The position numbers were made by a program, and so were the translations under genes. Below the pieces are notes generated by a model, which worked only from the letters and a program-made list of their open reading frames with translations, made no database searches and had not been told where the DNA came from. A DNA stretch of 64,000 bases from SZUA-229 sp964531165 (GTDB lineage: Bacteria; Pseudomonadota; Gammaproteobacteria; SZUA-229): contig CAZHEA010000004.1 of assembly GCA_964531165.1 (NCBI GenBank), positions 1-64,000 on the forward strand, in the 5' to 3' direction. This document shows positions 7,779 to 16,152 of this stretch, piece by piece; the stretch's first letter is position 1; every line of letters starts with the position of its first letter.

Positions 7779-9965
7779 TCAGGCTTCAGTCGAAATCACA
7801 TCTCTATCCCGTAATAAAACTGCCAGCGCCAGACTCAGCATTAATAGTGAAAATCCAAAAATTAAATTTAATTCTGCTGAGGTTGAGGTTTGTGCCAGCT
7901 GACCGTAGCTGCGTGCAGTCTGCCCATTAGGTAAATTGACTGGTAGTGCTTTAGTTTGGAGTTTTACCTGCGCGGTGCGTGTTGGTGTTTTATCAACGGC
8001 GACTAAACTGGTGTGTTTACTCACCAGATGATGATTCAGTGCAACTCGAATAATATCGGAGCGTACCTGTTGTTTATCAGCGCCATCGTGGAGGCTGTCA
8101 CTGAGTGTGCTAATTTTATTACGTGCCCAGAAAGTAGCGATGCCATTACTGTTTTTTGCATGGGATAAATCCAGTTCTGCGGACCATGGTGACAGTGCAC
8201 GATTGCCGGATAGTTTTATCTGATTAATGTTGCTACTGGATTTAATGGCGAGAATAATCGGTTCGCCCTGATACAGATCGGGAATATGTTGTGGAAAAGT
8301 TTCAGTTTTTATTCCAGCATCGATTTCCAGCTTAATGTCACTCATTAGAGGGCTTTCCAGCTTGCTAAACAGCGCTGTCATTTTCTCATTAACTTCATTA
8401 ACATCACCGATGTAAGTAAAACTGCCGCGTCCAAACTGTGCTGCTTTGTGCATAAAATAACTGTTCGGTGCCGAGCCAATGCCTACTGTAAACAGACGTT
8501 GGTTGCCGAGATGCTTATGTATAATATCAAATAGCGCAGCTTCATTTGCCACGCTACCATCAGTAAGAAAAATAATTTGTTGTACATAGTTTTTATCGGA
8601 TGCTTTGTTGAGTGCCAGTTGCAACGCGGGTGCCATTTCCGTTCCGCCATCAGCCCGCAAATTATTGACATATTGTTTGGCGATTAAAATATTTTCAAAG
8701 CTGGCGAATTTTGCATGGTTAAAAATTTGATCAGTGACAGAGTTAAATTGAATAATGTTGAATTTGTCGTGTAAACGTAAACGCTCCAGCGCCATTAATA
8801 AAGACTGTTTAGCCTGACGCATAGAGGTGCCGTGCATTGATCCTGAAGTGTCAATAACATAAGTCACTTCACGGGCAAGTGGCTGGTCATTGGTGTTGGT
8901 GTTTGCTGGCGGAGCCAGCATAATCATCTGATAGCTATCGCCATGTAGTACTTCACTAAACACGGCAGCGCGAGGCATCTGTTCAATTTGTGGTGACCAG
9001 ACCAGTTCAAAATCCCGGTCAGAGGGTGCCTCACCATCGGCGAGTTTTATGTTAATAATATTGCTGTTTTGCTGTTTAATAATTCGATGGTAACGACTGT
9101 TTAAGTACTGTAATGCGAAGCCCGCATTAAGGTTAATATTTAATGATACCGGGTTAACTTTATGGCTGCCTGTATGCAAAAGCGGCGTAATGCGTGACGC
9201 ATCTTTTACCTGTTGTGTGTTAGTGGCCCAGCCATAACCATTAAAGGAAAGGCTTTCTGAAATAGCTTCAGGCTGTTGTTTAAATCCGGGAATATAGCGT
9301 GGCGTGATTGCCATTGGAAAACGCAAGCTGAATTCCCCGTGGTCGTAATGCAGGCTTTGCTGGTATTCAATTTCAATAATGATGGTTTCTCCGGGACCAA
9401 TATTGGCAACTGAGTTTGTAAACAGGTTGGGGCGTTCCTGTTCAACTAAAGCGGCTTTTTTACCAGCACGTTTAGCTTGTTCATAAATTTTTTTCGCCTG
9501 CTGTCTCTCTTTAATCTCCGCCTCAATAATACGTTCTCCGATACGCATGCGCATCTGATCAACCGCAGCAGTTTCAGGTAGCGGGAAAACGTAAATAGCT
9601 TGTATCCAGTTGTTGCTGGTATTTTTAAAGTGTTGCTTTATTTTGCTGCGTGAAATCATGCCCGAAATATTCATTTCAACATCAGTATGTAAAAGCGGTA
9701 TTTTTTGATAGGAATTAGATGATGATTTAATTAATAAGCTGCCTTCGCGGATATTGCTCATACTAACCTGCGGATAATCATCCGCGCTGGAGGCACTGAC
9801 ATAGTTGCTGAATAACAACAGAAAAACACCAATAACGACCAGTAAAGCCGTGAAAATTAATCGCTGTAGCCAGACTAGAAAACTCGATTTTCGAGGGCGA
9901 TATCGGTCGTCAAGATACTCTTGGCGTTGGCGACGTTTAAAAAACTGTTGGTAAAAAGATAACAT
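7779..9965 (-). CDS. Marine proteobacterial sortase target protein (VIT and VWA domains)
   Basis: A 728-residue protein, the single dedicated substrate expected of a class GN sortase. In order: a basic N-terminus and membrane segment (about 30-55), a VIT domain (about 65-200) and a von Willebrand A domain with MIDAS residues DTSGS at 372-376 and a downstream metal Thr in ADGGTEMAP. The C-terminus has a hydrophobic helix and a charged tail (RDRD). The sorting signal just before the helix appears to be LAQTST at 690-695, whereas I recall LPQTAT-like text in relatives. The MIDAS suggests metal-dependent adhesion or protein binding at the envelope. It lies 174 bases upstream of the sortase gene and shares its orientation. 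Confidence 0.92.
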   Translation of the reverse strand: MLSFYQQFFKRRQRQEYLDDRYRPRKSSFLVWLQRLIFTALLVVIGVFLLLFSNYVSASSADDYPQVSMSNIREGSLLIKSSSNSYQKIPLLHTDVEMNISGMISRSKIKQHFKNTSNNWIQAIYVFPLPETAAVDQMRMRIGERIIEAEIKERQQAKKIYEQAKRAGKKAALVEQERPNLFTNSVANIGPGETIIIEIEYQQSLHYDHGEFSLRFPMAITPRYIPGFKQQPEAISESLSFNGYGWATNTQQVKDASRITPLLHTGSHKVNPVSLNINLNAGFALQYLNSRYHRIIKQQNSNIINIKLADGEAPSDRDFELVWSPQIEQMPRAAVFSEVLHGDSYQMIMLAPPANTNTNDQPLAREVTYVIDTSGSMHGTSMRQAKQSLLMALERLRLHDKFNIIQFNSVTDQIFNHAKFASFENILIAKQYVNNLRADGGTEMAPALQLALNKASDKNYVQQIIFLTDGSVANEAALFDIIHKHLGNQRLFTVGIGSAPNSYFMHKAAQFGRGSFTYIGDVNEVNEKMTALFSKLESPLMSDIKLEIDAGIKTETFPQHIPDLYQGEPIILAIKSSSNINQIKLSGNRALSPWSAELDLSHAKNSNGIATFWARNKISTLSDSLHDGADKQQVRSDIIRVALNHHLVSKHTSLVAVDKTPTRTAQVKLQTKALPVNLPNGQTARSYGQLAQTSTSAELNLIFGFSLLMLSLALAVLLRDRDVISTEA

Positions 9966-10157
9966 GTCAATCTCCAGAGAATTAATAGGAAGTAGTTTCT
10001 GTCTGTAGTAAGCGCTATAAGCATGACGTCGCTGTGGAGGCGATCTGGCAAGCTGAAGATGAAATATGATGAATTATGACAAAGCTTATAAAGGCGGATG
10101 AAAACCTGAATGAATGTGATAATGTATGTTGCAGAAAAACACTAACAAGGTTGATCA

Positions 10158-10856
10158 ATGTCACAACACATAGCCATAGTCGAAGATGAGCCTGCAATTC
10201 GTGAAAACTATGCAGATGTATTTAAACAGCAGGGTTATCAGGTTTCTATTTATGGAAGCCGAGATGAGGCGATAAAAGCCTTTGATACGCGGCTACCGGA
10301 TTTGGCGCTATTGGACATTGGCTTGCAGGATGATGTGGAAGGTGGTTTTGAAGTGTGTCGTATATTACGCAGCAAATCTGCAACTGTGCCGATTATATTT
10401 TTAACTGCCAGAGACAGTGACCTGGATATTATCTCCGGCTTACGCCTGGGAGCTGACGATTATTTAACTAAAGATATTAGTCTGCCAAATTTATGCGCTA
10501 GAGTGGCGGCATTGTTTCGCCGAATTAGCGCATTAAGCTCAACGTCACAGGCCGATGATGTTTTAGAGCGCGGGCAACTTAAAATGGATATGAACCGGTT
10601 CACTGTTGACTGGAATAACCAACGGGTTGATTTAACCCTGACTGAGTTATGGGTGGTGCATACATTGGCTAAGCACCCCGGCCACGTGAAAAACCGGGAT
10701 CAATTAATGGAGGATGCGCGAATAGTTGTAGATGATGCAACAATTACCTCGCATATAAAACGCATAAGAAATAAATTTATAAAAGTGGATGAAAAATTTG
10801 TTTGTATTGAAACAGTTTACGGTATGGGCTATCGCTGGCTGGAAGGTGCGCAATAA
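10158..10856 (+). CDS. pdsR: Proteobacterial dedicated sortase system response regulator
   Basis: A 232-residue OmpR/PhoB-type regulator. The receiver has acidic residues EDE (9-11), phospho-acceptor Asp53 in LLDIGL, Thr83 and Lys105. The C-terminal half is a winged helix ending in VYGMGYRWLEG, typical of Trans_reg_C. It lies eight bases upstream of the kinase gene and is divergent from the sortase target gene, so the 192 bases at 9966-10157 probably hold the promoters it controls. The name follows the conserved neighbourhood (sortase, target, regulator, kinase). DNA targets are not established. Confidence 0.9.
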   Translation: MSQHIAIVEDEPAIRENYADVFKQQGYQVSIYGSRDEAIKAFDTRLPDLALLDIGLQDDVEGGFEVCRILRSKSATVPIIFLTARDSDLDIISGLRLGADDYLTKDISLPNLCARVAALFRRISALSSTSQADDVLERGQLKMDMNRFTVDWNNQRVDLTLTELWVVHTLAKHPGHVKNRDQLMEDARIVVDDATITSHIKRIRNKFIKVDEKFVCIETVYGMGYRWLEGAQ

Positions 10857-10864
10857 AGAGAATC

Positions 10865-13036
10865 ATGAAAATTAAATTTTCTATTCGCAGTAAGTTATTG
10901 CTTATATCCGCAGTATTGTTTGTTGTGCCATGGATTGGTGTTCAATATATTCAGGATATGGAAGATTTTTTGCGTAAAAATCAACAGGAAAACTTACTCG
11001 GTAGAGCACAAATTGTTGCTGCAGTTTTGCAGGGGCAGGCAGATATATTTAATACCAATGAGGAATTTGATGAGAACGGCTATCCGTTAACAAAAAAAGT
11101 TGAATCGGTTATGAATCCGGCAGTTAATAATTCATCGCATATTTATGTGCGGCCGCTTAAGCGTGCAATTCAGTTAGATGGTTACATGGATGACTGGCTG
11201 GATTTTGATAAAAAAGCTAAAGTTCTGACGTCTGCCGAGCAGCCAGGGTTTCAGGTTAGGTATTATCTGGCGGGTTATAAGAGTTATCTTTATATGTTGC
11301 TTGAAGTGACAGACCCTAATGTGGTTTATAGAAAATCTAATAGCTTAAGCCTGCATAAAAATGATCATGTAATTATAAAATTAAAAAATAAAAATAATGA
11401 ATTAAATACATATTTTATAGCTACGCATTCTCCAGGTTGGATAAATGCACATCGTATGGAAATGCGTGGTGGTGAATGGAAAAGTGTTGCGCCTGAGTTG
11501 CGTATTAAGGGCGAATGGCAGCAAACTCGTGAAGGCTATAATGTTGAAGTCAGGCTGCCGTTGTCATTAATAGGTAGCGGTTTTTCATTTTACGTGGCTA
11601 ATGTTGATGATGAAATAACGCGGGAAGTAAAAACGATTTCAGGTGAAAGTGATATTGATGGAGAGCTGGGTTCAATAATAATTCCGTCGATAAAAGTTGA
11701 AGATATGCTTAGGCGTATAAAACGCCCGGCATCGCGGACATGGGTTGTTGATGAAAAATATCGAGTGTTGGCCGTCGATGGTGACCTGCGATCGAAAAGT
11801 GAAGTGCCTGAGCATGACATTAATAATGCAAGTGTGCTTAGTAGTCTGGTTAGTGTTTTTTATAATCTGCTGCTAACCCAGCCTGCAAATGATTTTAAAG
11901 ATGAATTGTTAAGTGCGTCTTACTTGCGTGGCAAAGTTGTGCAGTCTGCGTTGCAGGGCAAGCCGGCAACAAGCTGGCGGGATACGCCGGATAAACGGGT
12001 GAGGATTTTAACAGCCTGTTATCCGGTTTTTGTCAACGCCAAGGCGGTCGGTGCAATTGCGATTGAAGAAACCAGCAACGCGATTTTAATTTTGCAGAAT
12101 AGAGCAATGAAAATTTTAATAAATTTAAGCGTGCTTACCTTTTTAATTACAGTGGTGGTTTTGTTAAGTTATGCGACACGCCTGTCAGTTAGAATCAGAA
12201 ATTTGCGTGATGAAACTGAGCTGGCAATTTCCAGTGAAGGAAAAATAAAAAGTGAATTTTTGCCGACAAAATCCGGTGATGAAATTGGCGATTTGTCGAG
12301 AAGTTTTGCAGATATGCTATCAAGGCTTGGCGAATACAATCGTTATCTTGAGACCATGGCTGGAAAGTTATCACATGAATTGCGCACGCCGATAACGGTG
12401 GTGCGATCTTCACTGGAAAACTTACAAATGGCTACGACGGATGGTGCAAGAGATACATATATTCAACGGGCTTCAGAAGGCATGTCGCGCCTCAGTGATA
12501 TTTTAACCCGTATGAGCGAAGCTACCCGTCTGGAACAAACTCTGCAGTCAGAAACTCTAGAACCGGTTAATTTTCCACAACTTATTGATGAATGTGTGGC
12601 GGGTTATCGATTGGCTTATCCGCAGGTTGTTTTTGAAATTAATAATAATTTAGCTGAACATAAAAATATTCAGGGCGTTGCTGATTTACTGGCGCAGATG
12701 CTGGATAAGCTGATTTCAAACGCCGTGGATTTTCATCTTGAAGCGACGCCAATAATTATAAAGCTTGACGAAAAGAGGAGTAAAATTCAGCTCAGCATAA
12801 TTAATAAGGGTGAATCTCTGCCGGATGCTATGCGCGAAAATTTATTTGAGTCAATGGTATCGGTACGCGAGAAAAAAGGCAGACAGCCACATTTAGGGCT
12901 CGGCTTGTATATTGTGCGCATGATTGTTGAGTTTCATCAGGGCAGTGTGCGTGCGGAAAATTTATGCGCTAAGACAGGTGATGGGGTTGGCGACGAGTCG
13001 GGTGTGAAAATTGTGTTGGTGTTTCCATTGTCATAA
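10865..13036 (+). CDS. pdsS: Proteobacterial dedicated sortase system histidine kinase
   Basis: A 723-residue sensor kinase. Membrane helices at about 8-28 and 416-437 enclose a large periplasmic sensor. The sensor segment from about 94 (IYVRPLKRAIQLDGYMDDW) resembles a carbohydrate-binding family 9-like fold. HAMP follows at about 438-490, then the H-box KLSHELRTP with His504. The ATPase domain ends with G-box LGLGLYIVRMIVEFHQG; its N-box is LISNAVDF. The gene is probably co-transcribed with pdsR. The sensor fold suggests it reads a glycan or cell-surface sugar, which is inference. The kinase ends before hairpins at 13097-13123 and 13186-13200. Confidence 0.9.
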   Translation: MKIKFSIRSKLLLISAVLFVVPWIGVQYIQDMEDFLRKNQQENLLGRAQIVAAVLQGQADIFNTNEEFDENGYPLTKKVESVMNPAVNNSSHIYVRPLKRAIQLDGYMDDWLDFDKKAKVLTSAEQPGFQVRYYLAGYKSYLYMLLEVTDPNVVYRKSNSLSLHKNDHVIIKLKNKNNELNTYFIATHSPGWINAHRMEMRGGEWKSVAPELRIKGEWQQTREGYNVEVRLPLSLIGSGFSFYVANVDDEITREVKTISGESDIDGELGSIIIPSIKVEDMLRRIKRPASRTWVVDEKYRVLAVDGDLRSKSEVPEHDINNASVLSSLVSVFYNLLLTQPANDFKDELLSASYLRGKVVQSALQGKPATSWRDTPDKRVRILTACYPVFVNAKAVGAIAIEETSNAILILQNRAMKILINLSVLTFLITVVVLLSYATRLSVRIRNLRDETELAISSEGKIKSEFLPTKSGDEIGDLSRSFADMLSRLGEYNRYLETMAGKLSHELRTPITVVRSSLENLQMATTDGARDTYIQRASEGMSRLSDILTRMSEATRLEQTLQSETLEPVNFPQLIDECVAGYRLAYPQVVFEINNNLAEHKNIQGVADLLAQMLDKLISNAVDFHLEATPIIIKLDEKRSKIQLSIINKGESLPDAMRENLFESMVSVREKKGRQPHLGLGLYIVRMIVEFHQGSVRAENLCAKTGDGVGDESGVKIVLVFPLS

Positions 13037-13096
13037 TTTTTCCGCTGGTAAGATCATTTAACGTTGCGGAGTAATTTAATTATTAAAACAATCTGT

Positions 13097-13123
13097 CGTC
13101 TCCGAATGCTTGTGTCGGAGACG
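13097..13123. terminator. Hairpin between convergent pdsS and aroE
   Basis: A perfect 9-bp stem, CGTCTCCGA (13097-13105) with TCGGAGACG (13115-13123), encloses a 9-base loop. No strong T-run follows on either strand, so intrinsic termination is only possible; it may instead be an RNA-stabilising 3' structure or a protein site. A second perfect hairpin, GATACCG/CGGTATC, lies at 13186-13200, 19 bases from the aroE stop codon. Confidence 0.45.
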
Positions 13124-13218
13124 GAGTGAAAGTTAACTGAACATGGTAACAAGGTTGCTTGCGCTACAATGTTAAGGTCGATTTCGATACCGACGGTATC
13201 TATTTTTAGAATTGGTTA

Positions 13219-14049
13219 TCAATCAGATGTTCGTAAAAGCTGAATAATGTCCTGCGTTTGCGGACGCAAACCGCGCCAGATAAAAAATGCTTCCGCTGCC
13301 TGCTCAACTAGCATCCCCAAACCATCTAAAATAACATCAGCACCCTGTTGTTGCGCCCATTGCATAAATACGGTGGGTTGTTTTGCATACATCATGTCAT
13401 AGGCGCAGGCGTTTTTTGTAAAACAGTCGTTGGGTAAAGGTGGCAGGTCGCCGCTTAAACTGGCGGATGTGCCGTTAATAATAATGTCGAACTGTTGCTT
13501 ATTTAATTCATCAAAGCCGCAGGCGGTAATATTTCCAAACACGGAAAAGTCTTCGGCGAGCTGACGAGCTTTTTCAACGGTCCGGTTAACAACGGTTAAG
13601 TTGCCGGGGGATTCTAGTAATAAGGGTTCGAGTACGCCGCGTACCGCACCGCCGGCACCAACAACTAAAATGTTTTTATTTTTTATGACTTGCTGATGAT
13701 TTTGCATCAGGTCATTTAATAGCCCGATTCCATCGGTGGTATCGCCGAAAATTTTATTGTCTTTTAAGGTGAGTGTGTTTACCGCGCCGGCACGTTGTGC
13801 GCGGTCGGTTAAATCTGTTGCCAGTGCAAAGGCATCGAGCTTAAACGGCACGGTGACATTTAAGCCTTTGCCATTACTCTGCGCGAAGTTGTTTACAAAT
13901 TCATCCACCTGGCCGATTTCAACCAGCTCGGCGGTGTAACTTAATTGCTGGCGGGTTTGTTTAGCAAAGGCGCGGTGAATAACTGGTGATTTACTGTGAG
14001 CTATGGGGTTGCCGATAACGGCATACCGGTCGATTTTGTAATCTGCCAT
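13219..14049 (-). CDS. aroE: Shikimate dehydrogenase
   Basis: A 276-residue enzyme that reduces 3-dehydroshikimate to shikimate with NADPH in aromatic amino acid synthesis. The substrate-binding N-terminus reads VIGNPIAHSKSPVIH; the nucleotide-binding loop is VVGAGGAVRGVLEPLL, followed by NRTVEKA for the NADP phosphate. The catalytic Lys lies in NVTVPFK. Its start is three bases downstream of the hemB stop, so the two are likely co-transcribed. Length and motifs are ordinary for the family. Confidence 0.95.
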   Translation of the reverse strand: MADYKIDRYAVIGNPIAHSKSPVIHRAFAKQTRQQLSYTAELVEIGQVDEFVNNFAQSNGKGLNVTVPFKLDAFALATDLTDRAQRAGAVNTLTLKDNKIFGDTTDGIGLLNDLMQNHQQVIKNKNILVVGAGGAVRGVLEPLLLESPGNLTVVNRTVEKARQLAEDFSVFGNITACGFDELNKQQFDIIINGTSASLSGDLPPLPNDCFTKNACAYDMMYAKQPTVFMQWAQQQGADVILDGLGMLVEQAAEAFFIWRGLRPQTQDIIQLLRTSD

Positions 14050-14052
14050 AAC

Positions 14053-15054
14053 TTATTCCTGCAACCAGCGTGCAGCATCTTTAGCAAAGTAGGTTAAAAT
14101 ACCATCGGCACCGGCGCGTTTAAAACACATCAGCGCTTCCAGTACGCAGGCCTTTTCATCGAGCCAGCCATTTTGTGCGGCGGCTTTTAACATGGCGTAT
14201 TCACCACTCACCTGATAGGCATAAGTCGGCACACCTAGCTCGACTTTTACACGGCGTACTATATCTAAATATGGCATGCCGGGTTTGACCATCACCATGT
14301 CCGCTCCTTCCTGTAAATCCAGAGCGACTTCGCGAATAGCTTCATCGGTGTTGGCCGGATCCATTTGATAGGTGTATTTATTGCCGCCCTTTAAATTTCC
14401 CGAGGAGCCTACGGCATCTCTAAACGGGCCGTAAAAACTTGAAGCATATTTTGCGGAGTAGGCGAGAATGCGGGTATGAATGTGGCCGCAGGATTCCAGT
14501 GCTTCGCGAATTTGCCCAATGCGGCCATCCATCATATCTGAGGGGCCGACAATATCCGCACCGGCAGCGGCGTGGGATATCGCCTGCTTGCACAGTACGT
14601 CGGTGGTTTCGTCATTCAGCACATAACCGCTGTCGTCAATTAATCCGTCCTGACCGTGGGTGGTGAACGGGTCGAGGGCTACATCGGTCATAACGCCCAG
14701 CTCAGGATAGGCGTCTTTCAGTGCACGGACTGCGCGTTGAGCCAAACCGTCCGGGTTAAATGCTTCGGTTGCATCCAGAGATTTTTTTTCAGCAGCGACT
14801 ACGGGAAATAGAGCGATAACCGGAATACCTAGCTCGACGCACTGTGCCGCTTCTTCAAGAATAAGGTCAATACTCAGTCGATCAACGCCAGGCATTGAAG
14901 GAACGGCTTCGCGTTGATTTTCGCCTTCAAGTACAAATAAGGGATAAATAAAATCATTGGCGCTGAGTTGGGTTTCACGCATCAGGCGGCGGCTAAAATC
15001 ATCACGACGCATACGGCGCATGCGTAACCAGGGAAAATTGGAAGTATTGCTCAC
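14053..15054 (-). CDS. hemB: Delta-aminolevulinic acid dehydratase (porphobilinogen synthase)
   Basis: A 333-residue enzyme that condenses two aminolevulinate molecules to porphobilinogen in heme synthesis. The Schiff-base lysines lie in YSAKYASSFYGPF and MVMVKPGMPYLD. The metal-site region reads DVALDPFTTHGQDGL with Asp rather than the Cys triad of zinc enzymes. This is the Mg-dependent type seen in Pseudomonas, not the E. coli zinc type. It is upstream of aroE by four bases and is divergent from a DUF302 gene at 15113. Confidence 0.95.
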   Translation of the reverse strand: MSNTSNFPWLRMRRMRRDDFSRRLMRETQLSANDFIYPLFVLEGENQREAVPSMPGVDRLSIDLILEEAAQCVELGIPVIALFPVVAAEKKSLDATEAFNPDGLAQRAVRALKDAYPELGVMTDVALDPFTTHGQDGLIDDSGYVLNDETTDVLCKQAISHAAAGADIVGPSDMMDGRIGQIREALESCGHIHTRILAYSAKYASSFYGPFRDAVGSSGNLKGGNKYTYQMDPANTDEAIREVALDLQEGADMVMVKPGMPYLDIVRRVKVELGVPTYAYQVSGEYAMLKAAAQNGWLDEKACVLEALMCFKRAGADGILTYFAKDAARWLQE

Positions 15055-15112
15055 GATATATTCCTGTTAATTATTTTTAGTGTATTCTACCTATCTCAAA
15101 GGGAGAAATCAC

Positions 15113-15598
15113 ATGATTAAAAAAGCCAGAATCAGTTTTATTTTACTGCTTACACTCTTTTTGCCGTTGAATGTACAGGCGCAGGAGTCGGAAATTTATA
15201 AACAGGTTATAAATCAACCGATGCAAAAAGTTTATCCATTGATTTATGAAGCACTCGAAGATGCGCACTTTTATGTTGTGTTTGAGCCTTATATAAGCAA
15301 AACCATATCGCGTTTTGCGGAAAAATGGGGTAATGACTATAACCGTAATAAGCTCGATGGTTTTCGCAGTATGGTGATTTGTAATGGCTGGTATGCCAAT
15401 CAGGTCAGCAATGTAGATCCGGATATGCTGTCATTGTGCCCATTAAGGGTAGGGTTGTACGAAAAAGCCGGTAAAACCACAATTGTGTTTGCCCGGCCCA
15501 CGGTGATTGCCCGTCACAGTAAAGCCCTGCCGATATTGCAGGAAGTTGAAAATACGGTGATTGATGCCATAAAAGCCGGCGCTAAAAAGCTACATTAG
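15113..15598 (+). CDS. Secreted DUF302-domain protein
   Basis: A 161-residue exported protein with signal peptide MIKKARISFILLLTLFLPLN followed by VQAQ. The mature part fits DUF302: an N-terminal helix/strand, a central Cys-containing block (MVICNGW, LSLCPLRVGLYE) and the conserved PLRVGLYEKAGKTTIVFARP strand pair. DUF302 proteins are small periplasmic or cytoplasmic proteins of unknown function, often near sulfur or metal genes. The start at 15113 has GGGAG upstream; the in-frame Met at 15080 lacks a site and would mask the signal peptide. The gene is divergent from hemB. Confidence 0.78.
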   Translation: MIKKARISFILLLTLFLPLNVQAQESEIYKQVINQPMQKVYPLIYEALEDAHFYVVFEPYISKTISRFAEKWGNDYNRNKLDGFRSMVICNGWYANQVSNVDPDMLSLCPLRVGLYEKAGKTTIVFARPTVIARHSKALPILQEVENTVIDAIKAGAKKLH

Positions 15599-15707
15599 AT
15601 AGTTTTATGCAGAAAAAAATTTAAATGTTATATTTTTGTGATAACTTTTTATGAACTGATTGAATTGGCCCTGCTCTAACTGCCAACACTAACTAAATGT
15701 GTTACCT

Positions 15708-15718
15708 GTCAAATTGAC
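15708..15718. promoter_or_regulatory. Candidate operator upstream of the EGKCG peptide gene
   Basis: GTCAAATTGAC is a 5-bp inverted repeat around one base, 66 bases upstream of the start codon at 15784 and adjacent to TATATT at about 15723. It could be a regulator site or overlap the promoter. Relatives of the downstream gene are metal-induced in other bacteria, so a metal-responsive switch is plausible. No specific regulator can be named. Confidence 0.35.
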
Positions 15719-15783
15719 GGGTTATATATTAGCCACGCTCAACTAAAAAGAGCAAAATTTAAAACCTCTGAAGGAATTTAAAC

Positions 15784-16023
15784 ATGAAAAAAATTATTTC
15801 AATGTCATTAGCGGCATTATTCGCAGCATCTTTATCATTTTCATTGCAGGCGGCTGAAAACCCGTTTGGCATGTCTGATTTAGACACCAGCTCTAAAGTT
15901 GCTATGTCATCTATGCCTGATGGTAAGTGTGGCGATGGTGATAAAAAAGAAGGTAAGTGCGGTGGTGATAAGAAAAAAGAAGGTAAGTGTGGTGGCGATA
16001 AGAGTAAGTGCGGCGGTAGTTAA
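15784..16023 (+). CDS. HvfA-like EGKCG-repeat peptide (RiPP metallophore precursor family)
   Basis: A 79-residue exported peptide. A signal peptide (about 1-23, ending LQA) is followed by a spacer and a low-complexity tail with EGKCG at 56-60 and 66-70, plus GKCGDG at 47-52 and SKCGGS at 74-79. EGKCG repeats define the HvfA family. In that family, Cys residues are converted to oxazolone/thioamide groups by a DUF692 enzyme and its partner (HvfB/HvfC), giving copper-binding peptides. No hvfB, hvfC or DoxX-type hvfD gene is adjacent, which is unusual. AAGGA lies nine bases before the start, and a strong terminator follows at 16041. It could also act as an unmodified Cys-rich metal buffer. Confidence 0.8.
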   Translation: MKKIISMSLAALFAASLSFSLQAAENPFGMSDLDTSSKVAMSSMPDGKCGDGDKKEGKCGGDKKKEGKCGGDKSKCGGS

Positions 16024-16040
16024 GCCCACATTGCCTATGG

Positions 16041-16076
16041 CATAAAAAAGCCGGCATTATTGCCGGTTTTTTTATG
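16041..16076 (+). terminator. Rho-independent terminator after the EGKCG peptide gene
   Basis: A CCGGCA/TGCCGG stem (16051-16056 with 16061-16066) and TTAT loop are flanked by A6 on the left and T8 on the right, so the stem can extend. It lies 18 bases after the stop codon. The A-tract means it could also end transcription from the opposite strand. It isolates the peptide gene as its own unit. Confidence 0.9.
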
Positions 16077-16152
16077 CCTGATATATCATCAGGCATTTCA
16101 TTGAGATAAGCTCTGTAGCACTATTTGAAATGGCTTGCCATAAATTTATCCT

